Source: Pseudoalteromonas aurantia 208 (lineage in GTDB: Bacteria > Pseudomonadota > Gammaproteobacteria > Enterobacterales > Alteromonadaceae). Taken from it: 64,000 nt of DNA. Made by a program: the position numbers and the translations under genes. The stretch covers positions 62,001 through 126,000 of the forward strand of contig NZ_AQGV01000010.1 in assembly GCF_014858725.1 (NCBI RefSeq). Direction: 5' to 3'. The notes beneath the pieces were generated by a model. It had not been told where the DNA came from. It made no database searches and saw only the letters and a program-made list of their open reading frames with translations. Of the stretch, positions 12,774 through 22,810 are shown piece by piece (positions within the stretch are counted from its first letter, which is position 1; every line of letters begins with the position of its first letter).

Positions 12774-14033
12774 ATGCATTTACGCGAACTGAAAGACAAG
12801 TCAATCAATGAACTTGTAAAACTAGCCGAGTCCATGGGACTAGAAAACGTAGCACGTCTTAGAAAACAAGATATTATTTTTGCAATTTTAAAAGCACATG
12901 CCAAAAGCGGCGAAAATATATACGGCGGCGGTGTTTTAGAGATTTTGCAAGACGGCTTCGGCTTTTTACGCTCATCGGAAGCATCATACTTAGCTGGCCC
13001 TGACGATATCTACGTATCACCAAGTCAAATAAGACGCTTTAGTATGCGGACAGGTGATACCATTAGCGGTTTAATCCGCCCACCTAAAGATGGTGAACGT
13101 TATTTTGCATTGTTAAAAGTTAATGAAGTTAACTTTGATAAGCCAGAAAACTCTCGTACCAAGATTTTATTCGAAAACCTAACGCCTATCCATGCTAACG
13201 AACGTTTCGTTATGGAACGCGGCAATGGCAGTAAAGAAGATATTACCGCTCGTGTACTAGACCTGGCATCGCCAATAGGTAGAGGCCAACGCGCCTTGAT
13301 CGTTGCACCGCCAAAAGCGGGTAAAACGATGTTGCTACAAAATATCGCTCAATCTATTACATACAACAACCCTGATGCCACACTGATGGTGCTGCTGATC
13401 GATGAGCGCCCAGAAGAAGTTACTGAGATGCAGCGTCTAGTGAAAGGGGAAGTCATTGCATCTACATTCGATGAACCTGCTAACCGTCACGTACAGGTCG
13501 CTGAAATGGTAATCGAAAAAGCAAAACGACTTGTTGAACATAAAAAAGATGTCATAATTCTTCTCGATTCAATTACACGATTAGCGCGTGCATATAACAC
13601 CGTCATTCCTTCTTCTGGTAAGGTACTTACCGGTGGTGTTGATGCTAATGCACTTCACAAACCAAAACGTTTCTTTGGTGCAGCACGTAATGTAGAAGAA
13701 GGCGGCAGTTTAACAATTGTTGCGACAGCACTTATCGATACCGGCTCTAAAATGGATGAAGTCATCTACGAAGAGTTCAAAGGTACTGGTAACATGGAAC
13801 TTCACCTTAACCGTAAAATTGCGGAAAAACGTGTATTCCCGGCGATTGACTTTAATCGCTCAGGCACCCGTCGTGAGGAGCTACTTACTAAAGCAGATGA
13901 GCTTCAGAAGATGTGGATCCTACGTAAAATAGTGCATGATATGAGCGAAATTGATGCGATGGAATTCTTAATTGATAAACTATCAATGAGTAAAACCAAC
14001 GATGAGTTTTTCGATCTAATGCGTCGTAAATAG
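12774..14033 (+). CDS. rho: Transcription termination factor Rho
   Basis: Hexameric RNA-dependent ATPase that ends transcription at rut sites. The 419 residues equal the E. coli length. The order is an N-terminal helical domain (1-47), a cold-shock-like primary RNA-binding domain (about 48-118, with DGFGFLRS), then the RecA-like motor with Walker A APPKAGKT (178-185), Walker [16 protein letters not shown] (about 255-270), Q-loop [20 protein letters not shown] and R-loop [19 protein letters not shown]. It follows trxA and ends in a strong terminator. No departures from the family were noticed. Confidence 0.98.
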   Translation: MHLRELKDKSINELVKLAESMGLENVARLRKQDIIFAILKAHAKSGENIYGGGVLEILQDGFGFLRSSEASYLAGPDDIYVSPSQIRRFSMRTGDTISGLIRPPKDGERYFALLKVNEVNFDKPENSRTKILFENLTPIHANERFVMERGNGSKEDITARVLDLASPIGRGQRALIVAPPKAGKTMLLQNIAQSITYNNPDATLMVLLIDERPEEVTEMQRLVKGEVIASTFDEPANRHVQVAEMVIEKAKRLVEHKKDVIILLDSITRLARAYNTVIPSSGKVLTGGVDANALHKPKRFFGAARNVEEGGSLTIVATALIDTGSKMDEVIYEEFKGTGNMELHLNRKIAEKRVFPAIDFNRSGTRREELLTKADELQKMWILRKIVHDMSEIDAMEFLIDKLSMSKTNDEFFDLMRRK

Positions 14034-14050
14034 TGATTTAAATCAATGAT

Positions 14051-14075
14051 AAAACCTGCTTATGCAGGTTTTTTT
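14051..14075 (+). terminator. Intrinsic terminator after rho
   Basis: AAACCTGC and GCAGGTTT arms with a 4-base TTAT loop are followed by a run of T. It begins 18 bases after the rho stop codon. Confidence 0.92.
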
Positions 14076-14159
14076 ATGTCTTAAAAATATGGAAGTATGC
14101 GCCATTATGTTCTATACCTAGATAGTCATTTTGCAGTTTTAACAAGGACTCGTCCGTTC

Positions 14160-15419
14160 ATGAAGCCTAAACATGTTGTTATTTGGTATTTTGCAACCAA
14201 TGTGTTGTCTGTTTTTACCATTATGCTAATTTTCTCTCTTCATTGGCCTGCAGTCATATGCCTATTAAGTGTTTCTGCCATAACAACATTGGTGCTGCTC
14301 AAATATGCCACTCAAGGTAATGCAAGTACCCCTTATTTAAGTGAACTTGTTGCTGCACTATTAAAAGACGATAATATTGACTTAACCTACCGGTTTAATG
14401 AAGCAGACGCCAATACACCACCAGCTTGCTTAGCAATTAATGCCAGTCTAGCAACCATTGAGCATTTAATTGGCGAAGTTTACTGCTCCTCATCACGACT
14501 ATCCCCTATGGCTGACAGCCTCAGAGATACCTATTCTTCGATGACTCAAAAAGCGACCATACAGCATGCACATGGCACTGACCTTGCGACTTCATTCAAT
14601 CGTATGATTTCTGTCGCACGAGAGCTTGATGAACATTTAGATCAAATATATGGGTCAGTGACAGAAGCTACCAATGCGGTAAAGAAAACGCGTATAGACA
14701 CGGGAAAGAGCCAAGAAAGCCTTATGAGCCTAGCCAATAATATCCAAGCAACGAGTACGCAAATCGAAGCACTTAAGGTCGATAGTGATGCTATTAGCTC
14801 TGTCATTGATGTAATTAACTCAATTGCTGATCAAACTAATTTACTTGCACTGAATGCAGCCATTGAGGCGGCGAGAGCGGGCGAACAAGGCCGAGGTTTT
14901 GCCGTAGTCGCAGATGAGGTGCGTAGCCTTGCGGCTCGCACTAGTCAATCAACCCAGCAAGTGAGAGATATGGTCTCTAAGATCCAAGCTGGTACTGATA
15001 GTGCCCATAACTTGATGCTTGATGCATTAAGCGAAACTCAACAAACTGTATCCTTATCACAAGCCTCTACACGTGAAGTTGACCAGATAGAACAAGCCAT
15101 GATCGATATCAACACACTTTCTAAAAGTATTCACGAACAGGTTAGCCGTCAAAAAGCCGTATCAGATGAAGCTCAAATGAGCATCGATTCAATGGTTGAG
15201 CTTAACTCAGATGCCCTCAATAACTCGCAAATTCAAGCGGTCTCTAGTAATGACCTAATTAACTTAGCGCGTAGTATCCACGCCAAGTTATCTATTTTTA
15301 AAGTAGATTCCACATTACTTGACCACGAACAAAGAGCGGATGAAAGTAGGCTCCATAAAGTAGCATTTGATGAAAGCATGATGCAACAAAATAACTCAAA
15401 TGACATTGAGCTGTTCTGA
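14160..15419 (+). CDS. Methyl-accepting chemotaxis protein without a periplasmic sensor domain
   Basis: Chemoreceptor-type signalling protein of 419 residues from the ATG at 14160. That start places AAGGA about 11 bases upstream and begins at [11 protein letters not shown]. The frame stays open to an ATG at 14097, but the extra 21 residues look non-coding. Two hydrophobic segments (about 5-27 and 30-51) follow each other directly, so no ligand-binding periplasmic domain exists. The rest is a long coiled coil with the conserved hairpin tip for CheA/Che[21 protein letters not shown] plus [16 protein letters not shown]. The stimulus is unknown and may be sensed in the membrane or cytoplasm. The 3' end overlaps the convergent kinase gene by 24 bases. 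Confidence 0.9.
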   Translation: MKPKHVVIWYFATNVLSVFTIMLIFSLHWPAVICLLSVSAITTLVLLKYATQGNASTPYLSELVAALLKDDNIDLTYRFNEADANTPPACLAINASLATIEHLIGEVYCSSSRLSPMADSLRDTYSSMTQKATIQHAHGTDLATSFNRMISVARELDEHLDQIYGSVTEATNAVKKTRIDTGKSQESLMSLANNIQATSTQIEALKVDSDAISSVIDVINSIADQTNLLALNAAIEAARAGEQGRGFAVVADEVRSLAARTSQSTQQVRDMVSKIQAGTDSAHNLMLDALSETQQTVSLSQASTREVDQIEQAMIDINTLSKSIHEQVSRQKAVSDEAQMSIDSMVELNSDALNNSQIQAVSSNDLINLARSIHAKLSIFKVDSTLLDHEQRADESRLHKVAFDESMMQQNNSNDIELF

Positions 15420-18233
15420 CGAAGCAGCTACTTTTAGCTCATCACATAAAATTAAATAGAAGTGCTGCGCTTGCATACGGTCAGTGGTTATCACGACTTG
15501 TTCTAATTGCTTAGCCGTTTGCGCAATATCATTAAAGCCAAACGTTACAGCGGCACCAGCTAAACGATGACATGCATTTTGCAACGATTTTGTCTGCCTG
15601 CTTTCCCATAAGTCCACTATGTTATATCTTTCTTCTTCAAGCGTTGCCAAAAAGCTCGCTTTGAGATCTGACATATCTATTTGCATTGCACTTATTTCAT
15701 CTATGTACATTAAATGTTTTGCTAATATTTGATGAAGATGATCTGTGCTGATAGGTTTTCCAATATGACCTGTAAATCCATGCTCCAAATAGGCTTTCAC
15801 TTCTTTTGGCATCACATTAGCCGTCAAAGCATAGATTGGGCCATCATAGCCCGCTTGCCGTAAGATCTTAAATGCTTCAAGCCCATCGACCTGAGGCATT
15901 TGTATATCCATAAGGACTAAATCTGGAAATTCAGTTAGACATACCTCCACAGCCGTGGCACCATTATTTGCAACAATAACATCAACCCCGAGGCTTGAGA
16001 CTAAACGACAAAACAATGAGCGATTATCATCATGGTCTTCTGCAATTAATACTTTACCTGACAATGCTTTGAATTCTTTTAAGCCTTCCATTTTATCAAT
16101 TTTACTTGGCATACTGCTGGGAACACACGGTACTAACACTGTAAACGTACTGCCTTTATTTAGCGTACTTTCTACACTGATTTTCCCGCCCATCATATCA
16201 ACTAGCTGTTGAGATAGGGATAAACCTAAACCGGACCCTCCAAATCGACGTGAAATGCTGTTGTCTCCTTGTTGGAAAGAATCAAATATACCTTGTAAAT
16301 AAATTTCATCCATACCAATACCGGAATCTTCAATGACAAACTCGACTCCACCTTCAACAATTGTGATTGTCAGCTGTATGGACCCAGCCTCAGTAAACTT
16401 GACTGCATTGCCAAGCAAATTAATCAGCACTTGCTTCAATCGAATATAATCCAACTCCACCACTAATGAGTCACGTAAATGGTTATGAATAACAAACTTT
16501 AATCCTTTCAATACACATGCATGCTGAAACATGTCGCTGACATCATTGATCAAGCTCTCTAGCTCAAACTCTGTAAATTCAAGTTCAAATTGCAATGCTT
16601 CAATTTTACTTAAATCCAATACATCACAGATTAAATCTCGTAAATGTTCCCCTTGACGGTGAACCACTCGTAACGAACTTTGTAGATTTTGATCTCTTTG
16701 ATTATCAATTAATAATGCTTCGGTATGACCTAATATCGATGTCAAAGGTGTACGTATTTCATGACTGATATTTGCTAAAAACTGACTTTTAACTTGATTT
16801 GCTTCTCGTAATTCATCTGCAACTTGTTGTAACTGTGCTGTACGTTGAGCCACTTGCCGACTGAGTTCCGTCTTTGTAAGCTGTAAAACCCTTTTTCGGT
16901 AAACGCTGACACCTGCTATCCCCAACGACAATATAAATAAAGCTCCCAGCCAAACTAATTGTTCTCGTTGTTCTATCTGCAATTTCTGTAACGCCTGATA
17001 TTGTTTGAGTGTTTTTATTTCTTGACTCAATTGATTCTCAGCTATCGTATCTTGGTACTGCTCTAACCGTTTGCTCAAACTCGTATTTAGTAACTTACTT
17101 TGTAATCGTTGATACTTCTGATAATTCGCTAATGCCTGTCGTGGCTGACCTAGGCTGGATTCAATAAAAGACAGCAAAAGTAAACTATCTCGCTCTCTCA
17201 ATGCGGCACCCGCTTCTTTCGCTAATATAATGGCTTCTTGAATGCTCTCTTTCGCTTGCTGATATTGACCCTGAGCTAACAAAGCTTGCGCATAAGGGTA
17301 CAATGCTTCTCGACGTCCCCCTTGACTATTTGCCTGCTCCGCATAATAAAGTGCAAAATTAGCTTCTGTTAATCCTTGTTCTATATTACCTTCTAGTAGA
17401 CTCAGCGTTGCTAAATTGGCGTATTCAAAGCTTAAATGCTGCCAACTCTCTACTGATTCATAGTAATCAATCGCAGCCATCAAGCTAACTCGAGAAAGTG
17501 CCCATCGTTCAGTATGTTTATAAATAACGCCTAAATTAGCCTGCGATAAAGCCGTACCGTAATCATCTTGCAGCTCATTGAAGAGTTTAATTGCGCGTAA
17601 CAACATCTCTTCTGCAATGTTATATCGCAGTTGCCGTATGTAAACACCTGACAAATTAAGCATAATGTCTGCTTTATCTTGTGTATCACCATGCTGTTGG
17701 TATAACTGATGGGCTGACACATAATGTAGAATTGCCAAGTCCAGTTCATGTGTTTGAGTGTAAGCCAACCCCAAATTACTGTGCATATTGGCTATCTCTA
17801 ATGGCTTATCTCGTAATGTCGCAATCTTCAAAGCACGATGATACGCCAAAGTTGACTGCGTATAACTGGCTTGGAAATAAGCCGCTATCCCTTGTGATTT
17901 GACGGCTTTATAAAACACATCGCTTACAGGGTTCACTGCTGTTAGTTCCTCTAGCTCAATGAAGTAATCATTTGCGATTTGATATTTTTGATGCTTCAAT
18001 GCTTCACGACCTAGATTTTCTATAAGGTGCTGTAATGTCATTAAAGAAATATCAGGATGAAGCCGCAATCGCTCTCCGGTTTCAACCACTTCCTGCCACG
18101 AAGCCAAGTCATTTAATTGCGACACTCTTTCATGCAAAGAAGCAGAAGATGCAAAAGCATTCATATTGCAAAACATGCTCAAACTGAACCACAAAATTAG
18201 CTTATAAAAATGCGTAACCGACTTGCCAGTCAT
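15396..18233 (-). CDS. TPR-containing hybrid sensor histidine kinase with receiver and HPt domains
   Basis: A 945-residue membrane phosphorelay protein. It has an N-terminal hydrophobic signal segment (about 7-28), a periplasmic region rich in tetratricopeptide repeats (about 60-400, for example [20 protein letters not shown]), a coiled coil, one membrane helix (about 420-442), then HisKA with the phospho-acceptor His near 491 in [13 protein letters not shown]. The HATPase domain carries DSGIGMD and [15 protein letters not shown] receiver domain has its Asp near 775 in [13 protein letters not shown], and a C-terminal HPt domain has His near 888 in [14 protein letters not shown]. All four phosphorelay modules lie in one chain. 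No dedicated partner regulator is adjacent. It is divergent from the DnaJ-related gene. Confidence 0.93.
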   Translation of the reverse strand: MTGKSVTHFYKLILWFSLSMFCNMNAFASSASLHERVSQLNDLASWQEVVETGERLRLHPDISLMTLQHLIENLGREALKHQKYQIANDYFIELEELTAVNPVSDVFYKAVKSQGIAAYFQASYTQSTLAYHRALKIATLRDKPLEIANMHSNLGLAYTQTHELDLAILHYVSAHQLYQQHGDTQDKADIMLNLSGVYIRQLRYNIAEEMLLRAIKLFNELQDDYGTALSQANLGVIYKHTERWALSRVSLMAAIDYYESVESWQHLSFEYANLATLSLLEGNIEQGLTEANFALYYAEQANSQGGRREALYPYAQALLAQGQYQQAKESIQEAIILAKEAGAALRERDSLLLLSFIESSLGQPRQALANYQKYQRLQSKLLNTSLSKRLEQYQDTIAENQLSQEIKTLKQYQALQKLQIEQREQLVWLGALFILSLGIAGVSVYRKRVLQLTKTELSRQVAQRTAQLQQVADELREANQVKSQFLANISHEIRTPLTSILGHTEALLIDNQRDQNLQSSLRVVHRQGEHLRDLICDVLDLSKIEALQFELEFTEFELESLINDVSDMFQHACVLKGLKFVIHNHLRDSLVVELDYIRLKQVLINLLGNAVKFTEAGSIQLTITIVEGGVEFVIEDSGIGMDEIYLQGIFDSFQQGDNSISRRFGGSGLGLSLSQQLVDMMGGKISVESTLNKGSTFTVLVPCVPSSMPSKIDKMEGLKEFKALSGKVLIAEDHDDNRSLFCRLVSSLGVDVIVANNGATAVEVCLTEFPDLVLMDIQMPQVDGLEAFKILRQAGYDGPIYALTANVMPKEVKAYLEHGFTGHIGKPISTDHLHQILAKHLMYIDEISAMQIDMSDLKASFLATLEEERYNIVDLWESRQTKSLQNACHRLAGAAVTFGFNDIAQTAKQLEQVVITTDRMQAQHFYLILCDELKVAASSEQLNVI

Positions 18234-18304
18234 CCTTGATCCTCATTGATATAGGAAATTTAATCGTGCTAAGGTGAAGATACACGAACTAAAATGATCG
18301 AACA

Positions 18305-18883
18305 ATGTTCAACCCTTTACTTGACGCCATTTTTATTGAGCTCTCATCTGGGAGAGTATTTAAAATTCATACTTTAGCAGCTCAGTTAAATCAGCTAGAT
18401 TGGTTTGAGCTATTGGATGATGATCCTAATAAAGCACTATTTAAGAAGAACTTTCTAATCATGAATGCATTGTTTCAGCTCCAAGATGAGTTGCTTACAA
18501 CTGATCAGTCTCTGCATATTGACAGTATGGACATCTACCTAAGTGCTAAAGTAGATACTGGTGTAACTAAAGATAACCCTTTAAAAAGCTACTATTTAGA
18601 TTGGGATAATTATAATACAAGCCGAGAAGATATTGAGTCTTTACTCACCCAGTTTTGGCAACGATTCAGTCAAAGCAATCACACTCAACCCATTGCGGCA
18701 GAAGAATTACAGGCACTCTGCGCGGTTTGGCAATTGCCCATCCCATTTTCATCGCAGTTATTAACAAAAAAATGGCGCAAATTAGCGTTACTATATCATC
18801 CTGACAAAAACCCCGCGGGAAGCGAGGCTTTTAAAAAATGGCATAGTGAGTATATAAAATTGAAATCGGCTGCTAGTAATTGA
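18305..18883 (+). CDS. DnaJ-related protein (C-terminal J domain)
   Basis: 192 residues. The C-terminal 45 residues form a short J-domain with the essential HPD in LALLYHPDKNPAGSEAF, the motif that stimulates DnaK ATPase. The N-terminal part (about 1-120) matches my memory of the DNAJ-related N-terminal family found in Shewanella and Vibrio. There is no Gly/Phe linker or zinc-finger region, so it is not DnaJ itself and is probably a specialised DnaK co-chaperone. The start ATG follows the divergent hybrid-kinase gene by 71 bases, and the 3' end overlaps convergent dbpA by 11 bases. Confidence 0.82.
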   Translation: MFNPLLDAIFIELSSGRVFKIHTLAAQLNQLDWFELLDDDPNKALFKKNFLIMNALFQLQDELLTTDQSLHIDSMDIYLSAKVDTGVTKDNPLKSYYLDWDNYNTSREDIESLLTQFWQRFSQSNHTQPIAAEELQALCAVWQLPIPFSSQLLTKKWRKLALLYHPDKNPAGSEAFKKWHSEYIKLKSAASN

Positions 18884-20261
18884 CTCGACGGACTCGAAAC
18901 TTACGACCTTTGAGCTTGCCTTCGGTTAATTTTCTAAACGCAGGCTTCGATGCATCTCTCGCCACAGCAACATACGCAGTATTGTCTAACACGTTGATTT
19001 TGCCAATTTGTGCAAATGAGATCCCTTGCTCACCCGTTAAACTGCCCACGATATCTCCTGGACGTACTTTTTGTTTTTTACCACCATCAATTTGCAGTGT
19101 TACCATGTCTGGTTTGTATGGTGCTTTGTCTAATAAGCTATGTGCAGGAACAGGTGATGGTTCAAAATCGCGATCATACACATCGCCAATCTGTGCCACT
19201 TTAAACTCCTCACTCTCTCCGAAAATAGAGCAAGCAAGTCCTTTCTTACCTCCTCGTCCAGTACGACCTACTCGATGCACGTGCGTCTGCGCATCATGGG
19301 CTAAGTGGTAGTTAATCACCATATCCATATCATCAATATCTAAGCCTCGTGCTGCAACATCTGTCGCGACCAAAATCGAGGCACTTTTATTCGCAAAACG
19401 GATCAGCGTTTGTTCACGCTCTCGCTGTTCTAAATCGCCATGCAATGCGACGGCATTAAAGCCAGCATCTTGTAAGTCATCACACACTTTTTGTGTTTCA
19501 ACCTTGGTGTTACAGAACACCACACAGCTTTGTGGTTTGTTTTGCAATAGCAATAATCGCAATGTATTAAAACGTAATTTGTTATTATCTAATTTATAAA
19601 ACAACTGTTTAATGCTGGTATTAACAACCTGATCTTCCACTTTGACCATTTCTGGCTGATGCATCACACGCTCAGATATAGTTTCAATGCGTTTTGGAAA
19701 CGTGGCACTGAACATTAAGTTTTGACGCTTTTCAGGCAAATAGCTCACAATATTATCGAGCGCATCAGCAAACCCCATATCAAGCATTTGATCTGCTTCA
19801 TCGAGCACCAACGTTGATACCTCATTAAAATTCAATGTACCTTTAAATAAATGATCTTCAATACGCCCAGGCGTGCCGACAATAATGTGCGCGCCATGCT
19901 CTAACGAACCAATTTGTGGTCCAATTGGTACACCACCACATAGCGTTAATATTTTAATATTATGAATACCGCGTGCCAGTTTACGCATTTCAGTGGCAAC
20001 TTGTTCAGCCAATTCACGAGTTGGGCATAATACCAACCCCTGAATGCGAAAGCGTGCAACATTTAAGCGAGATAGTACACCTAAGCTAAACGCGACTGTT
20101 TTACCCGACCCTGTTTTTGCTTGGGCAATGACATCTTTTCCAGATAATATAACCGGCAAACTTTGTGCTTGCACGGGAGTCATATTTTTATAACCCAAAT
20201 CACTCACGGTATCTAAAAGTGCCTGCTCTAAAGGCAAAGTGTTAAAAGCGATTGCGCTCAC
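18873..20261 (-). CDS. dbpA: ATP-dependent RNA helicase DbpA
   Basis: DEAD-box helicase activated by hairpin 92 of 23S rRNA and involved in large-subunit assembly. The 462 residues (E. coli 457) include the Q motif MTPVQAQSLP, Walker A AKTGSGKT, DEAD in LVLDEADQMLDMGF, SAT in LMFSATFPKR and HRVGRTGRGG. The C-terminal 75 residues (MVTLQIDGGKKQKVRPGDIV, GSLTGEQG, GRKFRVRRVNY) form the DbpA-specific RNA-binding domain, which separates it from RhlE, SrmB and RhlB. It is divergent from the M28 peptidase gene. Confidence 0.95.
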   Translation of the reverse strand: MSAIAFNTLPLEQALLDTVSDLGYKNMTPVQAQSLPVILSGKDVIAQAKTGSGKTVAFSLGVLSRLNVARFRIQGLVLCPTRELAEQVATEMRKLARGIHNIKILTLCGGVPIGPQIGSLEHGAHIIVGTPGRIEDHLFKGTLNFNEVSTLVLDEADQMLDMGFADALDNIVSYLPEKRQNLMFSATFPKRIETISERVMHQPEMVKVEDQVVNTSIKQLFYKLDNNKLRFNTLRLLLLQNKPQSCVVFCNTKVETQKVCDDLQDAGFNAVALHGDLEQREREQTLIRFANKSASILVATDVAARGLDIDDMDMVINYHLAHDAQTHVHRVGRTGRGGKKGLACSIFGESEEFKVAQIGDVYDRDFEPSPVPAHSLLDKAPYKPDMVTLQIDGGKKQKVRPGDIVGSLTGEQGISFAQIGKINVLDNTAYVAVARDASKPAFRKLTEGKLKGRKFRVRRVNY

Positions 20262-20416
20262 GGTACTATCTCATCAATAAAAAATATGCCCAATTTTAGC
20301 AGATTAAATTGGCTACGAATATCGCAGTGCACAGTATTTGATCTCATTTACGTTTGCATCACCTTTTGTTAATGCCACAATAGTGCTTTGTACTCAGCTG
20401 TAATACCAAGGACATC

Positions 20417-21805
20417 ATGAAAAAACTATTTAGTACGTTATGTTTATTGAGTTGTATCTCTAATGCAGTGCACGCTCAAGAGTTTTCACCAGAACAGATT
20501 CAACAAGTTACACAAGTGCGTGAAGCCGCACTAAATAGTGATTTAAGCTGGCAGATCCTTGAATCTTTAACCACAGAGGTTGGCCCGCGTTTACCAGGTA
20601 CCAAAAATGATAAAAAAGCTGTTGAATGGGCGCAATCACAATTTAAAGCACTCGGTTTTGATAAAGTATGGATTGAACCCGCAACGTTTCCACATTGGCG
20701 TCGATACCACGAATCAGCTTCTATTATTACCCCAAGTGAACAACCACTGCACCTAACAGCACTTGGTAACAGTGTGAGCACACCAAAGTCAGGCATTCAG
20801 GCTGAAGTGGTGTTTTTTGAAACTTTAGATGAACTCATTGCTTCGCCTGAGGGGAGCCTAAAAGGCAAAATCGCATTTATTAACTACCGTATGAATCGAC
20901 ATATTGATGGGAATGGTTATGGGCCAGCAGTAAAGGCCCGTAATAGTGGCGCAGTAGAAGCTGCCAAAAAAGGCGCTGTGGCTTATATGATGCGCTCAGT
21001 CAGTACCAGTCATCATCGCTTCGCACATACCGGTGGCAGCCATTACAAAGCTGGCGTAACCAAAATCCCAGCAACCGCCGTTGCGAACCCTGATGCAGAC
21101 CAACTTGCTCGTCTTATCACTGCGGGTCATAAAGTAAAGGTAAAGCTCAATATTCAAACTGAAGATTTAGGCGAAGGCACCAGCTATAACGTAATTGGTC
21201 AATTCAACGGCACGCAATACCCTGAACAATATGTGCTTATTGGTGGGCACCTCGATTCTTGGGATCTGGGTACCGGCGCACTAGATGATGGTGCTGGCGT
21301 CGCATTAACCATGGCTGCTGCAAAACATATCAGTGATGTAAAACGTCCTAAACGCAGTGTTCGAGTAGTTTTATTTGCCGCAGAAGAACTTGGCTTATGG
21401 GGTGCAAAAGCCTATTTCAAACGTCATAAAGATACACTCGATAATATTGTTGCTGCTGCTGAATCTGATTTTGGTGCGGATGTAGTGTATGGCTTTGAAT
21501 CAAATGTTGCTGCAGCGGCATTACCTCTAGTGCGCGAAATCGCTAAACAGCTAGCTCCTTTAAATGTACAGTATATCCGTAAAAATACAGCACGGGGTGG
21601 TCCTGACTTAATCCCCCTTAAAAATACAATGTCAGCCCCTATTTTTGCTTTACACCAAGATGGTACCGACTATTTTGATTATCATCACACCGCTGATGAT
21701 ACATTAGATAAAGTAGACCCTAAGAAGTTACAACAAAATACAGCTGCCTATGCGGTATTCGCAATGATGGCAGCAGATGCTAAAACTCGTATTACAGGTA
21801 AGTAA
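20417..21805 (+). CDS. Secreted M28-family zinc peptidase
   Basis: 462 residues with a signal peptide (MKKLFSTLCLLSCISNAVHA, cleavage about 20/21), hence periplasmic or secreted. It has a PA-type insert (about 130-260) and an M28 catalytic domain with co-catalytic zinc ligands in GGHLDSWDLGTGALDDGAG, the catalytic Glu pair in FAAEELGLWGAKAY and the later His in YFDYHHTADDTLDKVD. The order resembles plasma glutamate carboxypeptidase-like enzymes, which release amino acids from small peptides. AAGGA lies 6 bases before the ATG. It is probably monocistronic, with a hairpin just downstream. The exact substrate cannot be told from the sequence. Confidence 0.9.
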   Translation: MKKLFSTLCLLSCISNAVHAQEFSPEQIQQVTQVREAALNSDLSWQILESLTTEVGPRLPGTKNDKKAVEWAQSQFKALGFDKVWIEPATFPHWRRYHESASIITPSEQPLHLTALGNSVSTPKSGIQAEVVFFETLDELIASPEGSLKGKIAFINYRMNRHIDGNGYGPAVKARNSGAVEAAKKGAVAYMMRSVSTSHHRFAHTGGSHYKAGVTKIPATAVANPDADQLARLITAGHKVKVKLNIQTEDLGEGTSYNVIGQFNGTQYPEQYVLIGGHLDSWDLGTGALDDGAGVALTMAAAKHISDVKRPKRSVRVVLFAAEELGLWGAKAYFKRHKDTLDNIVAAAESDFGADVVYGFESNVAAAALPLVREIAKQLAPLNVQYIRKNTARGGPDLIPLKNTMSAPIFALHQDGTDYFDYHHTADDTLDKVDPKKLQQNTAAYAVFAMMAADAKTRITGK

Positions 21806-21821
21806 TCATCGTATAAACCAA

Positions 21822-21846
21822 GCGGCTGTTTATGCAGCCGTTGTTA
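21822..21846 (+). terminator. Weak intrinsic terminator after the M28 peptidase gene
   Basis: CGGCTG and CAGCCG arms with a 6-base loop are followed by TTGTTA, an interrupted T-run. The hairpin is clear but the T-tract is poor. Confidence 0.5.
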
Positions 21847-21954
21847 CTTCAACCTTCTCTACCACCTGTTTGCAAAAAAAAGAGCTATGCATTGTGTAAT
21901 GCAATGATATTTAATACCCTAAAAATATCTAACGGCCATTTTTAGCATGCACAT

Positions 21955-22764
21955 ATGTACTCACGGTTAACCCAACCTTTATTACAAAGTCTATTTACCT
22001 TTCACGGTTTTATTGAGCGCGTCATCAGCAAGCACTACCGTGTCCTGTTAGTCATCATATTAATTGCGACTTCTGCCTATAGCTATATTTCACATACTCA
22101 AAATATTGCCTTGCAGCACTCTTTATTAACACACCCAAGAATTGACGATGTGTATGTGATTAATCTGGGCCGAATTCAAACTGACCGTAAATATCAAGCT
22201 CAGTATCGAGTCGCACAGGTATTACAAGTCGCAGAAAACAAAATTATATTAACGCAAAGTACAACGACCTATCGCCGCAAGCGTGACGCTGAACGAGCCA
22301 TAAAGCTAGATGCACTAATGCTCAATAGCTTTTTCCGCTCAGAACATCTTATCTTGGAGCGTGAGGCCCTGTTATCTATGTTTGCTCAAAATGCCATAGA
22401 TGATGTTTATAGGCCTAGGGAAATATATGTCATGGGCGGTATCGTTAAACAGCGACAAAGCCCATTACCAATTAATCATAAAGCTCATATAAACAATAGC
22501 TTAACGACGCACAATAATGAAGGTATACGGTTGTATCGACAAAACAACTTCGTTCTGGCGTTCAATTCATTCAAAATTGCGGCCATATCTGGTGATGCGT
22601 GGGCACAATATAATTTAGCAGGTATGTTTGAGCTAGGGGAAGGCACCTCCCTTGACTTGAAACAGGCGCATTATTGGTATCAAAAGTCTGCAATGCAAGG
22701 CCATCAACGTGCACTACATGCCTTAGAAAAGCTCTGTAAAAGCACGCAATCACTATGCCTTTGA
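21955..22764 (+). CDS. Membrane-anchored protein with C-terminal Sel1-like repeats
   Basis: 269 residues of unknown function. One membrane helix (about 28-46, VLLVIILIATSAYSYIS) is followed by a region with no family I recognise (about 50-180, containing YVINLGRIQTDRKYQAQYRV), and then a Sel1/TPR-like repeat section (about 182-262) including AQYNLAGMFELGEGTSLDLK and AHYWYQKSAMQGHQRAL. Sel1 repeats usually mediate protein contacts. The ribosome site is weak, and the ATG at 21955 is the first usable start. It converges with the PAS-GGDEF-EAL gene, with 46 bases between. Confidence 0.75.
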   Translation: MYSRLTQPLLQSLFTFHGFIERVISKHYRVLLVIILIATSAYSYISHTQNIALQHSLLTHPRIDDVYVINLGRIQTDRKYQAQYRVAQVLQVAENKIILTQSTTTYRRKRDAERAIKLDALMLNSFFRSEHLILEREALLSMFAQNAIDDVYRPREIYVMGGIVKQRQSPLPINHKAHINNSLTTHNNEGIRLYRQNNFVLAFNSFKIAAISGDAWAQYNLAGMFELGEGTSLDLKQAHYWYQKSAMQGHQRALHALEKLCKSTQSLCL

Positions 22765-22810
22765 ATCTAAAATGATTACCGTATACTCTCTATAAATGAA
22801 TACACAGTAA

